Shown here in pieces: positions 23,371-35,912 of a stretch of DNA of 64,000 bases. The stretch's first letter is position 1, and the number at the start of each line of letters is the position of its first letter. The notes under the pieces are model-generated. The model was not told where the DNA came from and searched no databases. It was given only the letters and a program-made list of their open reading frames with translations. The DNA lies in assembly GCA_026168455.1 (NCBI GenBank), contig JANSJX010000042.1, positions 62,001-126,000 of the forward strand, given 5' to 3'. The position numbers and the translations under genes are program-made. This DNA comes from Theocolax elegans (taxonomy: Eukaryota > Arthropoda > Insecta > Hymenoptera > Cerocephalidae).

Positions 23371-25144
23371 GCTGGACTGGTCATTTGAGCAGAATCGCAA
23401 AAAAAACTGACAGGAATTTTTAACTACTTTTTTACTAATTTACTACCAATTCTAATAATTTTTAACCACTGCCGAATTCATTTTAACACCTAGTTAGGCC
23501 AGCTTAATACTTAAGCTAGCCTCACCCTTTTATAACTCCGGATGCAATAGGGCTAGAAAAACCTGCTGGAGCTTAAAATTTTTAACTCTTCGAGTACTTG
23601 AACATAGGCTATCCACCGATTCATTATTATCAAAAATTAACCCCTTTTTAACCAATGAAAAAATCGAAATAGCCGTAAAAAGCAAGAGTATGACAATTAA
23701 TTCGACATTCTCTCATTGGTTACGATAAAATAGCTTAGAAATATAATTTAATACTATCACAGAATATTTTCAACCCTTAGTATCCCTTAATTAACCTTTA
23801 GTATTTGCCAGGTTAATACTTAAGCTAGCCTCACTCTTTTATAACTCCGGTTACAATAGGGCTAGAAAAACCTGCTGGAGCTTAAAATTTTTAACTCTTC
23901 GAGTACTTGAACAGAGGCTATCACCGATTTCATTATTATCAAAAATTAACCCCTTTTTAACCAATGAAAAAATCGAAATAGCCGTAAAAAGCAAGAGATA
24001 AAATTAATTCTACATTCTCTCAATGGTTACGATAAAAAAGCTAGAAATACAATTTAATACCATCACAGAATATTTTCAACCCTTAGTATCCCTTAATTAA
24101 CCCTTGGTCTTTGCCAGGTTAATACATAAGCTAGCCTCACTCTTTTATAACTTCGATTGCAATAGGGCTAGAAAAATCCGCTGGAGCTTAAAATTTTTAA
24201 CTCTTCAAGTACTTGAACATACGCTACCACCGATTTCATTATTATGAAAAATTAAGCCCTTTTTAACCAATGAAAAAATCAAAATAGCCGTAAAAAGCAA
24301 GTTATGACATAAATTCGACATTTTCTCATTGGTTATTGGGTTATTGGGTTATTGGCTTATTAAACATGTTATAAAACAGTGACGTTAACTTAAGTATTAA
24401 CCTGGCAAAGACCAAGGGTAATTAAGGGATACTAAGGGTTGAAAATATTCTGCGATGGTATTAAATTATATTTCAAGTTATTTTATCGTAACCAATGAGA
24501 AAATGTCGAATTTATGTCATAACTCGATTATTACGGCTATTTTGATTTTTTCATTGGTTATAAAGGGGTTAATTTTTCATAATAATGAAATCGGTGGTAG
24601 CGTATGTTCAAGTACTCGAAGAGTTAAAAATTTTAAGCTCCAGCGGGTTTTTCTAGCCCTATTGCAATCGGAGTTATAAAAGAGTGAGGCTAGCTTAAGT
24701 ATTAACCTGGCAAAGACCAAGGGTTAATTAAGGGATACTAAAGGTTGAAAATATTCTGTGATGGTATTAAATTGTATTTCTAGCTATTTTATCGTAACCA
24801 ATGGGAGAATGTTGAATTAATTTTATATCTTGCTTTTTACGGCTATTTTGATTTTTTCATTGGTTAAAAAGGGGTTAATTTTTGATAATAATGAAATCGG
24901 TGATAGCCTCTGTTCAAGTACTCGAAGAGTTAAAAATTTTAAGTTCCAGCAGGTTTTTCTAGCCCTATTGCAACCGGAGTTATAAAAGAGTGAGGCTAGC
25001 TTAAGTATTAAGCTGGTCTAACTAGGTGTTAAAATGAATTCGGCAGTGGTTAAAAATTATTAGAATTGGTAGTAAATTAGTAAAAAAGTAGTTAAAAATT
25101 CCTGTCAGTTTTTGTTGCGATTCTGCTCAAATGACCAGTCCAGC
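23371..25144. mobile_element. Foldback-like element with tandem-array arms and TTAA duplication
   Basis: Ends gctggactggtcatttgagc and its complement, bordered by TTAA (23367-23370 and 25145-25148). The arms hold tandem units of about 305 bp that start with ttaatac[t/a]taagctagcctca (near 23503, 23813, 24117), with inverted units from about 24370 to 25010. There is no coding frame. It splits the zinc-finger part of the decayed YR gene, and the reading phase is kept across it. The TTAA target fits the piggyBac or Kolobok type. Confidence 0.75.
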
Positions 25145-25614
25145 TTAATAGACATTTGAAATACCAGTAACTACATCTGAAATTGATTTACTTTTAACAA
25201 CCTTCTCTGGTCATACAATATCACCATTTTCAACCTCTATTGGTTTAATTATTTGTCTGCGGTTTGGTTTTCTGGCAACCAACATTTCTTAACCTTCAGG
25301 ACGCAAATTGGTATTATATTCATAATCTCCACGGTTAATTAGATCCGTAGTTACATTATTATACTCGATCTCGCCTAGTCTTGCAGCATCTACCATTTGA
25401 GGATGTTTATTATGTGTTTTCAAGTGTCGGCGAATTTGATCAACAATCTTTGCTTGACAGAAATAGCAACAATGTATTTTTGGTTCTCTTTTGACATTCT
25501 TTTTAATACGGGATATATATTTGTTTTTTGGATCAATTTGTGGAGATCCTGAGACATTCAGGTTTTTTTTGTACAACATTGACACTTCGCTTAGTAATTC
25601 TTAGATAACTGAAA

Positions 25615-26526
25615 AAAATTTAATATTAAATTATTATTTTTTATTATTTAGTAAGCTTAAGTATGTATTTTTAATTTTATATAGAATCTCAAGAAGTAGT
25701 TAATTAAAAAATTATAATCGTATTAAAATTGAATTCATACCATCAAAAGTGAATTGAAGAAAAATCTATCAGTTAAAAATAAGTCACACTATATTTATTT
25801 TATTTATTTATTTACAAGTAAAATACATATGTTGCTTAAGTCTAAAATATAGATTAATATATCCGACTAAACATTGCATCCTATAGAGGTACAAAAAGTA
25901 CCTGTACATAAGCCCGGTAGACTAACTTAAGTAATCTAACTTACAAACTAAATAAGTGCTTATAGTGCGTATTTTTTTTACTTATAAATTTAAGTTATAA
26001 CTAAAAAAACACAAATAGAGATCTTAATAATTTAAGCGATATGTTTATATTAAAAGATTCAAATTGCATTGATCTACTCCCTGGTAGAATCGTTAGGTAA
26101 CAATTAAAAAAAAATTCATTTAAATACCTAAATATAAAAGCTTTGAAGTTATAAAGTTGAAGAGCGTAGTTCATATTTCGATGAAATGATGCTGAATATT
26201 TGGTCTATGAGTTGGCCATCAGAAATTATCAAGAGTTATTGAACCGATCATAATGCATGGTTTATTTTTTACCAGGGCTTGCATATGTTAAAATAAGAAC
26301 TGTAAAGTATTCATAAACAGTATTAATTAAATGTATTATAAAAACTTAACAAGTAATATTTTCTCAACAAGAGCATTTTTATATTCTTTAATTAAAAAAA
26401 TTTAATCAACATTTTTTTTATATTAATTAGATAAATTTGTACAAAAAATTACAGATAATGCTGAATCACTTTATAAAGAAAGAACATAGATATATTTTTA
26501 TATTAGTTATTAATTTGATATATATA
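25615..26526. other. AT-rich spacer, no gene
   Basis: Low-complexity AT with short ttattta runs. On the minus strand a possible acceptor (atttttttcag) near 25605 marks the upstream limit of the recognisable YR pseudogene. Confidence 0.4.
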
Positions 26527-28179
26527 TGGGTGGTTCTCTGTGACATCGAAGATGAAAAAAATAAATATTGCTATAACTGTGGGAATATGTTTTAGAGGTA
26601 TACAGTAGTTCTCCTGAATTTTTTCAGATTTTTTCTGGGCCATTATTTTAAGTTACAGAGAGTCAAAGTTGACATTTTAGCACTTTTTTGCATTATATGC
26701 CCATTTTCATGAATTTGTAGCTCCCAGGGAATGCATTTTTCACTAAAAACATAAGTATGACTTTTTTTGTAAAATTTTCCGATCTTTTCACTAAAAATAC
26801 TTTTAAAGACATAAATGTATGCTGTCACACTTTTGTAAGCCATTTAAACCTTAAATAGTGAAAATCTGCAATTCTGCTCCGGACTCTGGTAACCTAATAC
26901 TGTCTAAAAGATGTCTTTTTATAGTCAGAAACTGCCTAAAAATTTCCAGCGTGGGTCTAAATCATTAAGATCACTTATGGTCAAAATATCCGGGAAAAGT
27001 GCCCGAAATATTAATAGAAATGTATATTTGTTGCCTTATAACGATGAATCTATTAGCATGATCATTGCAAAAAAATTTGTGCACTTACCTTGGAGTGGTA
27101 GAAAAGTATCTTCACTTGTTTCAGTATCCATCTAGTCCCCTGTAAGCTGCTAAAAATACAAATATTATTATACAAATGTAAAAAATTAATTTTTAAACAT
27201 TTATAATGCTGAATTTTTAGTTTTACATCCCTTACAAGAATTATAATACTAATCTGAAGGATTACTATAAATATATAAACATCATTATTACAATAACTGA
27301 ATATACGTATTTAATACAAAAGATATATAAATAAATCGGTTATATAATTATAATGAATAATATGATAACGTGACAGTGACAAGTTTGTGAAATATAAACA
27401 ATGTATTGCTGAATAATAATAATAATGTTGATACTTTTATAGTAATCCTTCAGATTAGTATTATAATTCTTGTAAGGGATGTAAAACTAAAAATCCAGCA
27501 TTATAAATGTTTAAAAATTAATTTTTTACATTTGTATAATAATATTTGTATTTTTAGCAGCTTACAGGGGATTAGATGGATACTGAAACAAGTGGAGATA
27601 CTTTTCTACTATTCTAAGGTAAGTGCATAAATTTTTTTGCAATGATCATGCTACTAGATTCATCGTTATAAGGCAACAAATATACATTTCTATTAATATT
27701 TCGGGCACTTTTCCCGGATATTTTGACCATAAGTGATCTTAATGATTCAGACCCACTCTGGAAATTTTTAGGCAGTTTCTGACTATAAAAAGACACCTTT
27801 TAGACAGTATTAGGTTACCAGAGTCAGGAGCAGAATTGCTGATTTTCACTATTTAAGGTTTAAATGACTTACAAAAGTGTAATAGCATACATTTATGTCT
27901 TTAAAAGTATTTTTAATGAAAAGTTCGGAAAATTTTACAAAAAAAGTCATACTTATGTTTTTAGTGAAAAATGCATCCCCTGGGAGCTACAAATTCATGA
28001 AAATGGGCATATAATGCAAAAAAGTGCTAAAATGTCAACTTTGACTCTCTGTAACTTAAAATAATGGCACAGAAAAAATCTGAAAAAATTCAGGAGAACT
28101 ACTGGATACCTCTAAAACATATTCCCACAGTTATAGCAATATTTATTTTTTTCATCTTCGATGTCACAGAGAACCACCC

Positions 28180-28190
<11 letters not shown>
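26527..28190. mobile_element. TA-flanked long inverted-repeat element
   Basis: Arms of about 690 bp are near-complete inverted copies: the left starts tgggtggttctctgtgacat and the right ends with its complement. The centre (about 27240-27430) is short and AT-rich. Both borders abut TA repeats, consistent with a Tc1/mariner-type TA target, though the flanking (TA)n makes the exact duplication uncertain. Frames in the arms appear twice, once on each strand, and have no recognisable domain. Confidence 0.7.
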
Positions 28191-28213
<23 letters not shown>

Positions 28214-29730
28214 AGAGAGATTATGGTCATGAAGTAAAATATGAGAAATTAAGATTGAAACCAGGAGTAAAGTTGTTTGACTCTTTCGAAAGTTTAAAAA
28301 AAAATGTTGAATTTAATAGATACTTTCATGGTATCAGTTTTGACAAATTTTATTTAATGTACTGGTCATCCGAACAAATTAGCATTCACAATGATATTCA
28401 AACCAAATTACGAAACCCGATGTCCTTAGATTCTACAGGTTCTGTAGCATTAAAAATAGAAAGAATAGATGGAGAAAGTAGTGATATTTTCCAATTATCT
28501 TCTTCAGCGGTTCTTGATACAAAAGCACTTGAAAAAATAAATTTAACATTAGAGCAATCTATCGACAACAATAAAGCAATAATAGTAGATAAGAATGATT
28601 TTTACTTTGACATGGATCACACCTATCACAAATTACCAGAGGAAATACATTTTCAAGAACAAAATTTAGATAATTCAAAAGACATGTTAAATTTTCAATA
28701 CGCAGAGCAATTATTATTAGGTCTAAAAAACTACAAAGAAATAGATACACATAAAAAATGTCCTTTAAATCCTATTGAAAATTCCACACTCAACAATAAA
28801 AGATGAACAGTTCTTACAGGAAAAAAACAACTCTCCAAATAATAAAAAGAACCGTGAAAAGTATCTATCTCCTGATCCTGGATTAAATTTTATTTTACAA
28901 AAAGAGAATAAAAAGAAAAAGTGTAGAAAAATTATCCAAAATGATAATATACTCCAGGAAAAACCTGTACGTGGAATCAAGTTTAAATTTAATAATACTT
29001 GTGCTTTTGACACAATAACAGAAATTTAACTCATTCATGCTATGAAATAAAAATTTTTGAGCAGTTAATAAAAAGTAATATAAATACCATACTAGAAATG
29101 CTAGCATACTAGAATCGTGCTTATATACTCCACTCATTACAGCTAAAGATTAGCAATTTTACAATTGATTGTCAGGATAATATTAGTAGCTTATTCTGCA
29201 ATTTAATGAAAGATTATTCTTCTATTAGAGAAATATTATTCTGTCATACTTGTGAGCATAAAAGAACAATAAATGTTTAATACCAATACCTAATACGAAT
29301 ATAATAATAACGTATAATTTCACTAGTATGCAAGAGGAATTAGACAATTATTTTACAGAAAAATATGTATTTTGTCAACATTGTCAGGCAGCTAATGCAT
29401 CTCTTTCGCGTACAGTAGGCCCCTACTTAACAATAAATACTGAAGATGCTTACAAGCGATCTCTGAATCCGAAAATGGGTAATACTGACCAATCCGAGAT
29501 AACTTCTACTTTGAATCAACTTCCTATCACTGTTAATATTAAAAATGTTACCTTTGTTTTGTGTGGAGCAGCTAAATATATTTGTTTGTTCGATGATAAA
29601 GGAATGGGTCATTACGTAGCTTATTGTCGAAAGGTAAATAACACCTGAAAGAAATGATCTATTGTCTTACAAGTCAACTCTTACGGAACCTCAAACCAGA
29701 CGTCTGAAAATGAAATTCAGCATGTTATTT
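28214..29730 (+). pseudogene. Transposase-like gene with ubiquitin-protease-like C-terminus, broken
   Basis: Three plus-strand frames read as one decayed protein. 28216-28806 (GVKLFDSFESLKK, FDKFYLMYWSSEQ, SLDSTGSVALKI at about 28420-28450) resembles the start of an RNase-H-fold DDE transposase core, with Asp of SLDSTG as a candidate first catalytic residue. After a frameshift near 28790, the frame to 29029 ends KFKFNNTCAFDTITEI, like the Cys box of ubiquitin-specific proteases. 29328-29648 has a CQHC zinc-ribbon half, GPYLTINTE, FVLCGAAKY and GHYVAYCRKV, like the His box of that family (peptidase C19). The part between is full of stops. The left end abuts the element at 26527-28190, so the N-terminus is missing. 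Confidence 0.5.
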
Positions 29731-29890
29731 AATGTAAAATGTAATAACCCTTAAAATACGTATACATAATAAGATTATTTAATTTTGTTATAAAGTAAAC
29801 ATGTGAATCTAAAATGTAATATAGTTCTACTTTATAGTTTTATTAATAAAATATTACTTATGTCAACTGTAGTATAACTAAATTAATTAA

Positions 29891-30214
29891 TATTTTTATC
29901 GATCTTACAGTCAATAACAAATTAAATATGTGGGCAGTCAGATTGCCCCTACTTATAATCACCCCCGAAGAATCTATAAAAATAAAAATAAAAATGAAAA
30001 ATAAAAAATTAAAAACTCTAACTGAAAATAAAACAAATTATTAATAAAGCAATCTGACTGCCCCCTGCACCAAAAATCTACTCACCCCAAATATGTTGTC
30101 CGACGTTTCGAGCTCACTTTTATTTTTATAGATTCTTAGGGGGTGACTATAAGTAGGGGCAATCTGACTGCCCATATATTTAATTTGTTATTGACTGTAA
30201 GACGGATAAAAATA
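29891..30214. mobile_element. TTAA-flanked inverted-repeat MITE
   Basis: Inverted arms of about 110 bp share agtcaataacaaattaaata and gggcagtcagattgccccta blocks and their complements. The outer ends read tatttttatc and gataaaaata, bordered by TTAA at 29887-29890 and 30215-30218. The short centre is A-rich, and there is no coding frame. Confidence 0.75.
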
Positions 30215-30218
30215 TTAA

Positions 30219-31001
30219 TTTTATAGTTTTATACTTATACTATATAAAATTGTTTCATAAAATTACTTAATCTTGTTTCTTCCCGCCATGTTCCTGTTTC
30301 TCCTTTTCTCTTTCTCCCATTCTTTGGAGTTTTGTTTAATGCCATCATTTGAATAAAGATGGTGAGAATTAACTGAAGTTGTTGTTGTTATTGCTGCTGT
30401 ACTTATAGTATAAGTCGGGAGGCTGGTGGATTTTAATCTGGCACTGGTCCTAATATCCTCCTTATAATATTAAAGTGATAAAGTCGTCTCGTGTCCTTCC
30501 ACGTTTTACCTTCCACCCCCTAAAAAACACCTTCTAATGTATTTTTTTTGTTATAAATTAGTAGTATGGACTTAATGGAACAATTTGGTAACTTTGTTTA
30601 ATGGTAATGTATTAAAATTGTTGATATATGGGGCAAAAACAAGAAATTCTGTTGTCCGTCCGTCCGGTGTCCGTCCGTCCAGTGTCCGTCCGTCCGGTAT
30701 CTGATATTCTATTTTTGCTTTCAGTTTTTTTTAATTTAGCGGAATTTAGGGAATTTGTTATTTTTTTATTATGGGTGGATGCTATTGAGAGTAACGGATG
30801 GAAGGTAAAGGGGTGAGGGTGGAAGGGTGGAGGTAAATTTGAAAAGGGTAATATAAATTTTATTTGATTTTTGTTGTGTGTGAGCATGACTATACGTGTT
30901 TGCGTGTGCATGTGCGTGCATGCGTATGCGTGTATGTGTGCATGTGCGCGTATGTATTCGTGTGTGTACGTGCATGCAAGTGTTTGTTATTATTAAAGTG
31001 C

Positions 31002-31034
<33 letters not shown>

Positions 31035-31290
31035 GTCTATTAGGCACTTTGAGGAGTTTGGTAATTTTCATAGGTAAGGTATTTAGCATAATAGTTACGT
31101 CTATTAAACACAAACAAACCATCCTTTATTACTTTCCTCGCTAACTAGGGCATTTTAAGCAACCTATACACGTATTTAGTAAATAATGGCAGTTTGAGGA
31201 GATTCAATCTCCCCGAAGTGACTTTATAATGCATAAACCTTTTAAATTACGCAATTAAAATTAGATTCAATTAAGTAGATAGTCGTCTTA
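30219..31290. other. AT-rich spacer with microsatellites
   Basis: Contains a gtccgtccgt repeat at about 30654-30700, a TG/CA-rich tract (30875-30985) and (TA)n at 31000-31035. Frames here are microsatellite artefacts. No gene is supported. Confidence 0.6.
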
Positions 31291-31650
31291 AATACCTCAC
31301 TCTAAACGATAAGCTACTTGAGAATTTGTATATTATTGTTATTTTTTAATAAGAAGAAATTTGTATTTTTGAAGACACATACTTCAAAGCTCTTTGAGTA
31401 TGATATTCGCATAGTAAAAAGCGTAATCCAAAACGTGGGAAGTCGAATAAGTTTAAAGCTAGTGATTACATTCTTAACTTTTTAATGCTAATTAATGAAT
31501 GTAGTATCCGGCGACATACCATGGACCATCTGCTAAACTGAATGAAAAGAATGAGTGATTAAAGGTTCATACAGTGGGCCAAAATAATCTTTTAGATGCA
31601 CAAAGAATAAATTCTTCTGCCGACCGACATAAATATAACGAATGTTAATG

Positions 31651-32076
31651 ACCGACACGGTGGCGGAGTGGCGGAGACGCACCTCGGCCGGTCACGGAAG
31701 TTAAGCAGCACTGAGTGCGGTTCGCACTTGGATGGGTTTGGCTTTCGTGGCGGGTTAGGTGTTTTTTCACACTTCACAACGTGAGCGGGAGGTGTGAAAC
31801 ATTCGGTTTCGGTGTCAAGGCCTACGCAATGTGACTTTGACACCCAAAAAGAATGTTTCGAATACGCCGGCCATCTCGGATGAGGTTTTCCCTGCTTCAC
31901 AGGTTTCCCTCATCCACGGGCATAACCCCGGGCGAATGCGAGATGGTGGGGTTTTAAGGGAGGGATAAAGCACCCACACATAGGTGGTAGGTGGACACCG
32001 TTAAAGTCCCCCAGGGGATAAACGGTAGGAAGTGCCAAAAAAAAAAGAGAGCACAAATCAAGAATAAAAAAAAAAA
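31651..32076 (+). mobile_element. 5S-rRNA-derived SINE, subfamily A, independent insertion
   Basis: Head with gaccgacacggtggcggag, cctcggccggtcacggaagt, agttaagcagcactgag and acttggatggg, matching 5S rRNA boxes; the body ends gtgcc followed by A-rich tail. A perfect 22-bp target duplication flanks it (31629-31650 and 32077-32098). The duplicated target is not the monomer position used by the other array SINEs, so it is an independent event. Confidence 0.9.
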
Positions 32077-32396
32077 ATAAATATAACGAATGTTAATGCA
32101 ATCATCGTAAATTATGTTCAAACATAAGAAAGAATCCTAAATTAAGATGCTTAGGTTATAGTTTATTAAAAATAAGAAAGTATCAGCAGTGAATTTGTGA
32201 TACTGGTAGTTTAAGGCGTTATACAGTGGACCATTTCCTCAATTAAATGAAAATAATGAAGAATTAATAGTTCATATGGTTTGATAACACTATAATAAAT
32301 AAATTAACAATAATCTCTTCTGTCAACTATCTCAAAGAGTACGAACGAAAATACAGTTACGACGCTCGTCTCGAATATTAATTAACTACAGCTAAC

Positions 32397-32566
32397 GTAC
32401 ACACACCGTTAATTGAAACTTTGAATTTCCGGAAATGCCTATTTATTCGCGCCATCGTCCGCCGCGTATTAACAGCACTGCTAACCTCAGTTTTCACGCA
32501 ACGGACGATGGCGCGAATAAATAGGCGTTTCCGGAAATTCAAAGTTTCAATTAACGGTGTGTGTAC
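32397..32566. mobile_element. Palindromic MITE-like element, 170 bp
   Basis: Arms of about 65 bp are almost perfect inverted copies, starting gtacacacaccgttaattg and including cggacgatggcgcgaataaa on the right arm. The loop is about 40 bp (tattaacagcactgctaacc). A right-hand half of the same element occurs at 39607-39705. Confidence 0.75.
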
Positions 32567-33764
32567 ATACAAACATTGCCTACTATATAATTTATAGTAG
32601 CTTATAATATTTCTGAATTAAGTTTTGAGGTTAGAATATAGTAAGCGAAACCAAAAGATCTGATTGTGTTCGAATTTGAGAAAGTATCGACTGTAGAATT
32701 GTAAAAGAGGTATTTCTGGGTGTCATACAGTGGACCATTTAGTGAACGGAATCAAAATAATGAAAAATTAGTGGTTCGTACAGTGGGACAACGTAACTCT
32801 TCCATAATACATTAGCAATAATTTCTACTATTGACCTTCTAAAAGATGACGAACGTAAATACGTATACTACTGGTATAAAAATCCGAAAAATGCGTACTG
32901 TATAATCTACAGTAGCTTCTAATATTTCTGAATTAAGTTTTGAGGTTAGAATATAGTAAGCGAGACCAAAAGATCTGATTATGATCAAATTTGAGAAAGT
33001 ATCGACTGTATAATTGTAAATGAGGTATTTCTGGGTGTAATACAGTGGACCATTTAGTGAACGGAATCAAAATAATAAAAATTAGTGGTTCATACAGTGG
33101 GACAACGTAACTCTTCCATAATACATTAGCAATAATTTCTACTATTGACCTTCTTAAAGATGACGAACGTAAATACGTATACTACTGGTATAAAAATCCG
33201 AAAAATGCGTACTGCATAATCTATAGTGGCTTCTAATATTTGTGAATTAAGTTTTGAGGTTAGAATATAGTAAGCAAGAACAAAAGATCTGATTAGGTTC
33301 AAATGTGAGAAAGTATCGACTGTAGAATTGTAAAAGAGGTATCTCTGGGTGTCATACAGTGGACCATATAGTGATGGAATCAAAATAATGGAAAATTAGT
33401 GGTTCATACAGTGGGACAACGTAACTCTTCCATAATACATTAGCAATAATTTCTACTATTGACCTTCTAAAAGTTGACGAACGTAAATACGTATACTACT
33501 GGTATAAAAATCCGAAAAAAATGCGTACTGTATAATCTACAGTAGCTTCTAATATTTCTGATTAAGTTTTGAGGTTAGAATATAGTAAGCGAGACCAAAA
33601 GATCTGATTATGATCAAATTGAGAAAGTATCGACTGTATAATTGTAAATGAGGTATTTATGGTGTAATACAGTGGACCATTTAGTGAACGGAATCAAAAT
33701 AATAAAAATTAGTGGTTCATACAGTGGGACAACGTAACTCTTCCATAATACATTAGCAATAATT

Positions 33765-34166
33765 GACCGACACGGTGGCGGAGTGGCGGAGACGCACCTC
33801 GGCCGGTTACGGAAGTTAAGCAGCACTGAGTGCGGTTCGCACTTGGATGGGTTTGGCTTTCGTGGCGGGTTAGGTGTTTTTTCACACTTCACAACGTGAG
33901 CGGGAGGTGTGAAACATTCGGTTTCGGTGTCAAGGCCTACGCAATGTGACTTTGACACCCAAAAAGAATGTTTCGAATACACCGGTCATCTCGGGTGAGG
34001 TTTTCCCTGCTTCACAGGTTTCCCTCATCCACGGGCATAACCCAGGGCGAATGCGAGATGGTGGGGTTTTTAAGGGAGGGATAAAGCACCCACACATAGG
34101 TGGTAGGTGAACACCGTTAAAGTCCCCAGGGGATAAACGGTAGGAAGTGCCAGGAAAAAGAGAGAG
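33765..34166 (+). mobile_element. 5S-derived SINE, subfamily A, in satellite
   Basis: Same sequence type as 31651-32076, ending in gaaaaagagagag. The target duplication tacattagcaataatt (33749-33764) is repeated at 34167 with one base missing. The same monomer position is used by the copy at 35124. Confidence 0.9.
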
Positions 34167-35123
34167 TACATTAGCATAATTTCTACTATTGACCTTCTTA
34201 AAGATGACGAACGTAAATACGTATACTACTGGTATAAAAATCCGAAAAATGCGTACTGCATAATATATAGTGGCTTCTAATATTTGTGAATTAAGATTTG
34301 AGGTTAGAATATAGTAAGCGAGAACAAAAGATCTGATTAGGTTCAAATGTGAGAAAGTATCGACTGTAGAATTGTAAAAGAGGTATTTCTGGGTGTCATA
34401 CAGTGGACCATATAGTGATGGAATCAAAATAATGGAAAATTAGTGGTTCATACAGTGGGACAACGTAACTCTTCCATAATACATTAGCAATAAGTTCTAC
34501 TATTGAACTTCTCAAAGATGACGAACGTAAATACGTATACTACTGGTATAAAAATCCGAAAAATGCGTACTGTATAATCTACAGTAGCTTCTAATATTTC
34601 TGAATTAAGTTTTGAGGTTAGAATATAGTAAGCGAGACCAAAAGATCTGATTATGATCAAATTTGAGAAAGTATCGACTGTATAATTGTAAATGAGGTAT
34701 TTCTGGGTGTAATACAGTGGACCATTTAGTGAACGGAATCAAAATAATAAAAATTAGTGGTTCATACAGTGGGACAACGTAACTCTTCCATAATACATTA
34801 GCAATAATTTCTACTATTGACCTTCTAAAAGATGACGAACGTAAATACGTATACTACTGGTATAAAAATCCGAAAAATGCGTACTGTATAATCTACAGTA
34901 GCTTCTAATATTTCTGAATTAAGTTTTGAGGTTAGAATATAGTAAGCGAGACCAAAAGATCTGATTATGATCAAATTTGAGAAAGTATCGACTGTATAAT
35001 TGTAAATGAGGTATTTCTGGGTGTAATACAGTGGACCATTTAGTGAACGGAATCAAAATAATAAAAATAAGTGGTTCATACAGTGGGACAACGTAACTCT
35101 TCCATAATACATTAGCAATAATT

Positions 35124-35526
35124 GACCGACACGGTGGCGGAGTGGCGCAGACGCACCTCGGCCGGTCACGGAAGTTAAGCAGCACTGAGTGCGGTTCGCA
35201 CTTGGATGGGTTTGGCTTTCGTGGCGGGTTAGGTGTTTTTTCACACTTCACAACGTGAGCGAAAGGTGTGAAACATTCGGTTTCGGTGTCAAGGCCTACG
35301 CAATGTGACTTTGACACCCAAAAAGAATGTTTCGAATACACCGGCCATCTCGGGTGAGGTTTTCCCTGCTTCACAGGTTTCCCTCATCCACGGGCATAAC
35401 CCCGGGCGAATGCGAGATGGTGGGGTTTTTAAGGGAGGGATAAAGCACCCACACATAGGTGGTAGGTGAACACCGTTAAAGTCCCCCAGGGGATAAACGG
35501 TAGGAAGTGCCAGGAAAAAGAGAGAG
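35124..35526 (+). mobile_element. 5S-derived SINE, subfamily A, in satellite (same site)
   Basis: Near identical to 33765-34166 and located at the same junction in the monomer (attagcaataatt), three monomers further on. This points to copying of a SINE-bearing unit and not a second insertion. Confidence 0.9.
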
Positions 35527-35912
35527 TACATTAGCAATAATTTCTACTATTGACCTTCTTAAAGATGACGAACGTAAATACGTATACTACTGGTATAAAA
35601 ATCCGAAAAATGCGTACTGCATAATCTATAGTGGCTTCTAATATTTGTGAATTAGGTTTTGAGATTAGAATATAGTAAGCGAGAACAAAAGATCTGATTA
35701 GGTTCAAATGTGAGAAAGTATCGACTGTAGAATTGTAAAAGAGGTATTTCTGGGTGTCATACAGTGGACCGTATAGTCAACGGAATCAAAGTAAAGAAAA
35801 ATTAGTGGTTCATACAGAGGGACAACGTAACTCTTCCATAATACATTAGCAATAATTGCTACTATTGACCTGCTTAAAGATGACCAACGTAAATACGTAT
35901 AATAATGGTATA

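Larger units (their letters stand above)
18696..25614 (-). pseudogene. Decayed tyrosine-recombinase zinc-finger gene, copy 2
   Basis: A degenerate relative of the intact gene at 42635-53263, read from high to low coordinates. Pieces: zinc-finger-like CCYFCQAKIVDQIRRHLKTH (25585-25289), CKFCFKYIKRITLSKHKF (23348-23028), the middle helical region (23027-22440), and the catalytic end (22440-22061 and 19370-19026) with GSNLRKHVATLL, LAVFLGHDYEIHNQYYRQ. A GT donor (aag|gtaagaa) ends this exon near 19050, and a clean frame at 18857-18696 (KRRCNDSDEEESTKNV) may be a last exon, though the phase does not match. Stops, frameshifts and three inserted elements (19374-22057, 22601-22739, 23371-25144) show that it is dead. 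Confidence 0.75.

Noticed and set aside
26643..28064. Two similar small genes on opposite strands (MAYKSVTAYIYVF / MTYKSVIAYIYVF)
   Set aside because: They are the same arm sequence of an inverted-repeat element read twice; no domain or codon conservation argument.
30896..31144. Cys/Val-rich frame MFACACACMRMRVCV
   Set aside because: TG/CA microsatellite translation.
31660..31760. Functional 5S rRNA gene
   Set aside because: Only internal boxes are kept; the rest diverges and the unit continues into a SINE body with target duplications.
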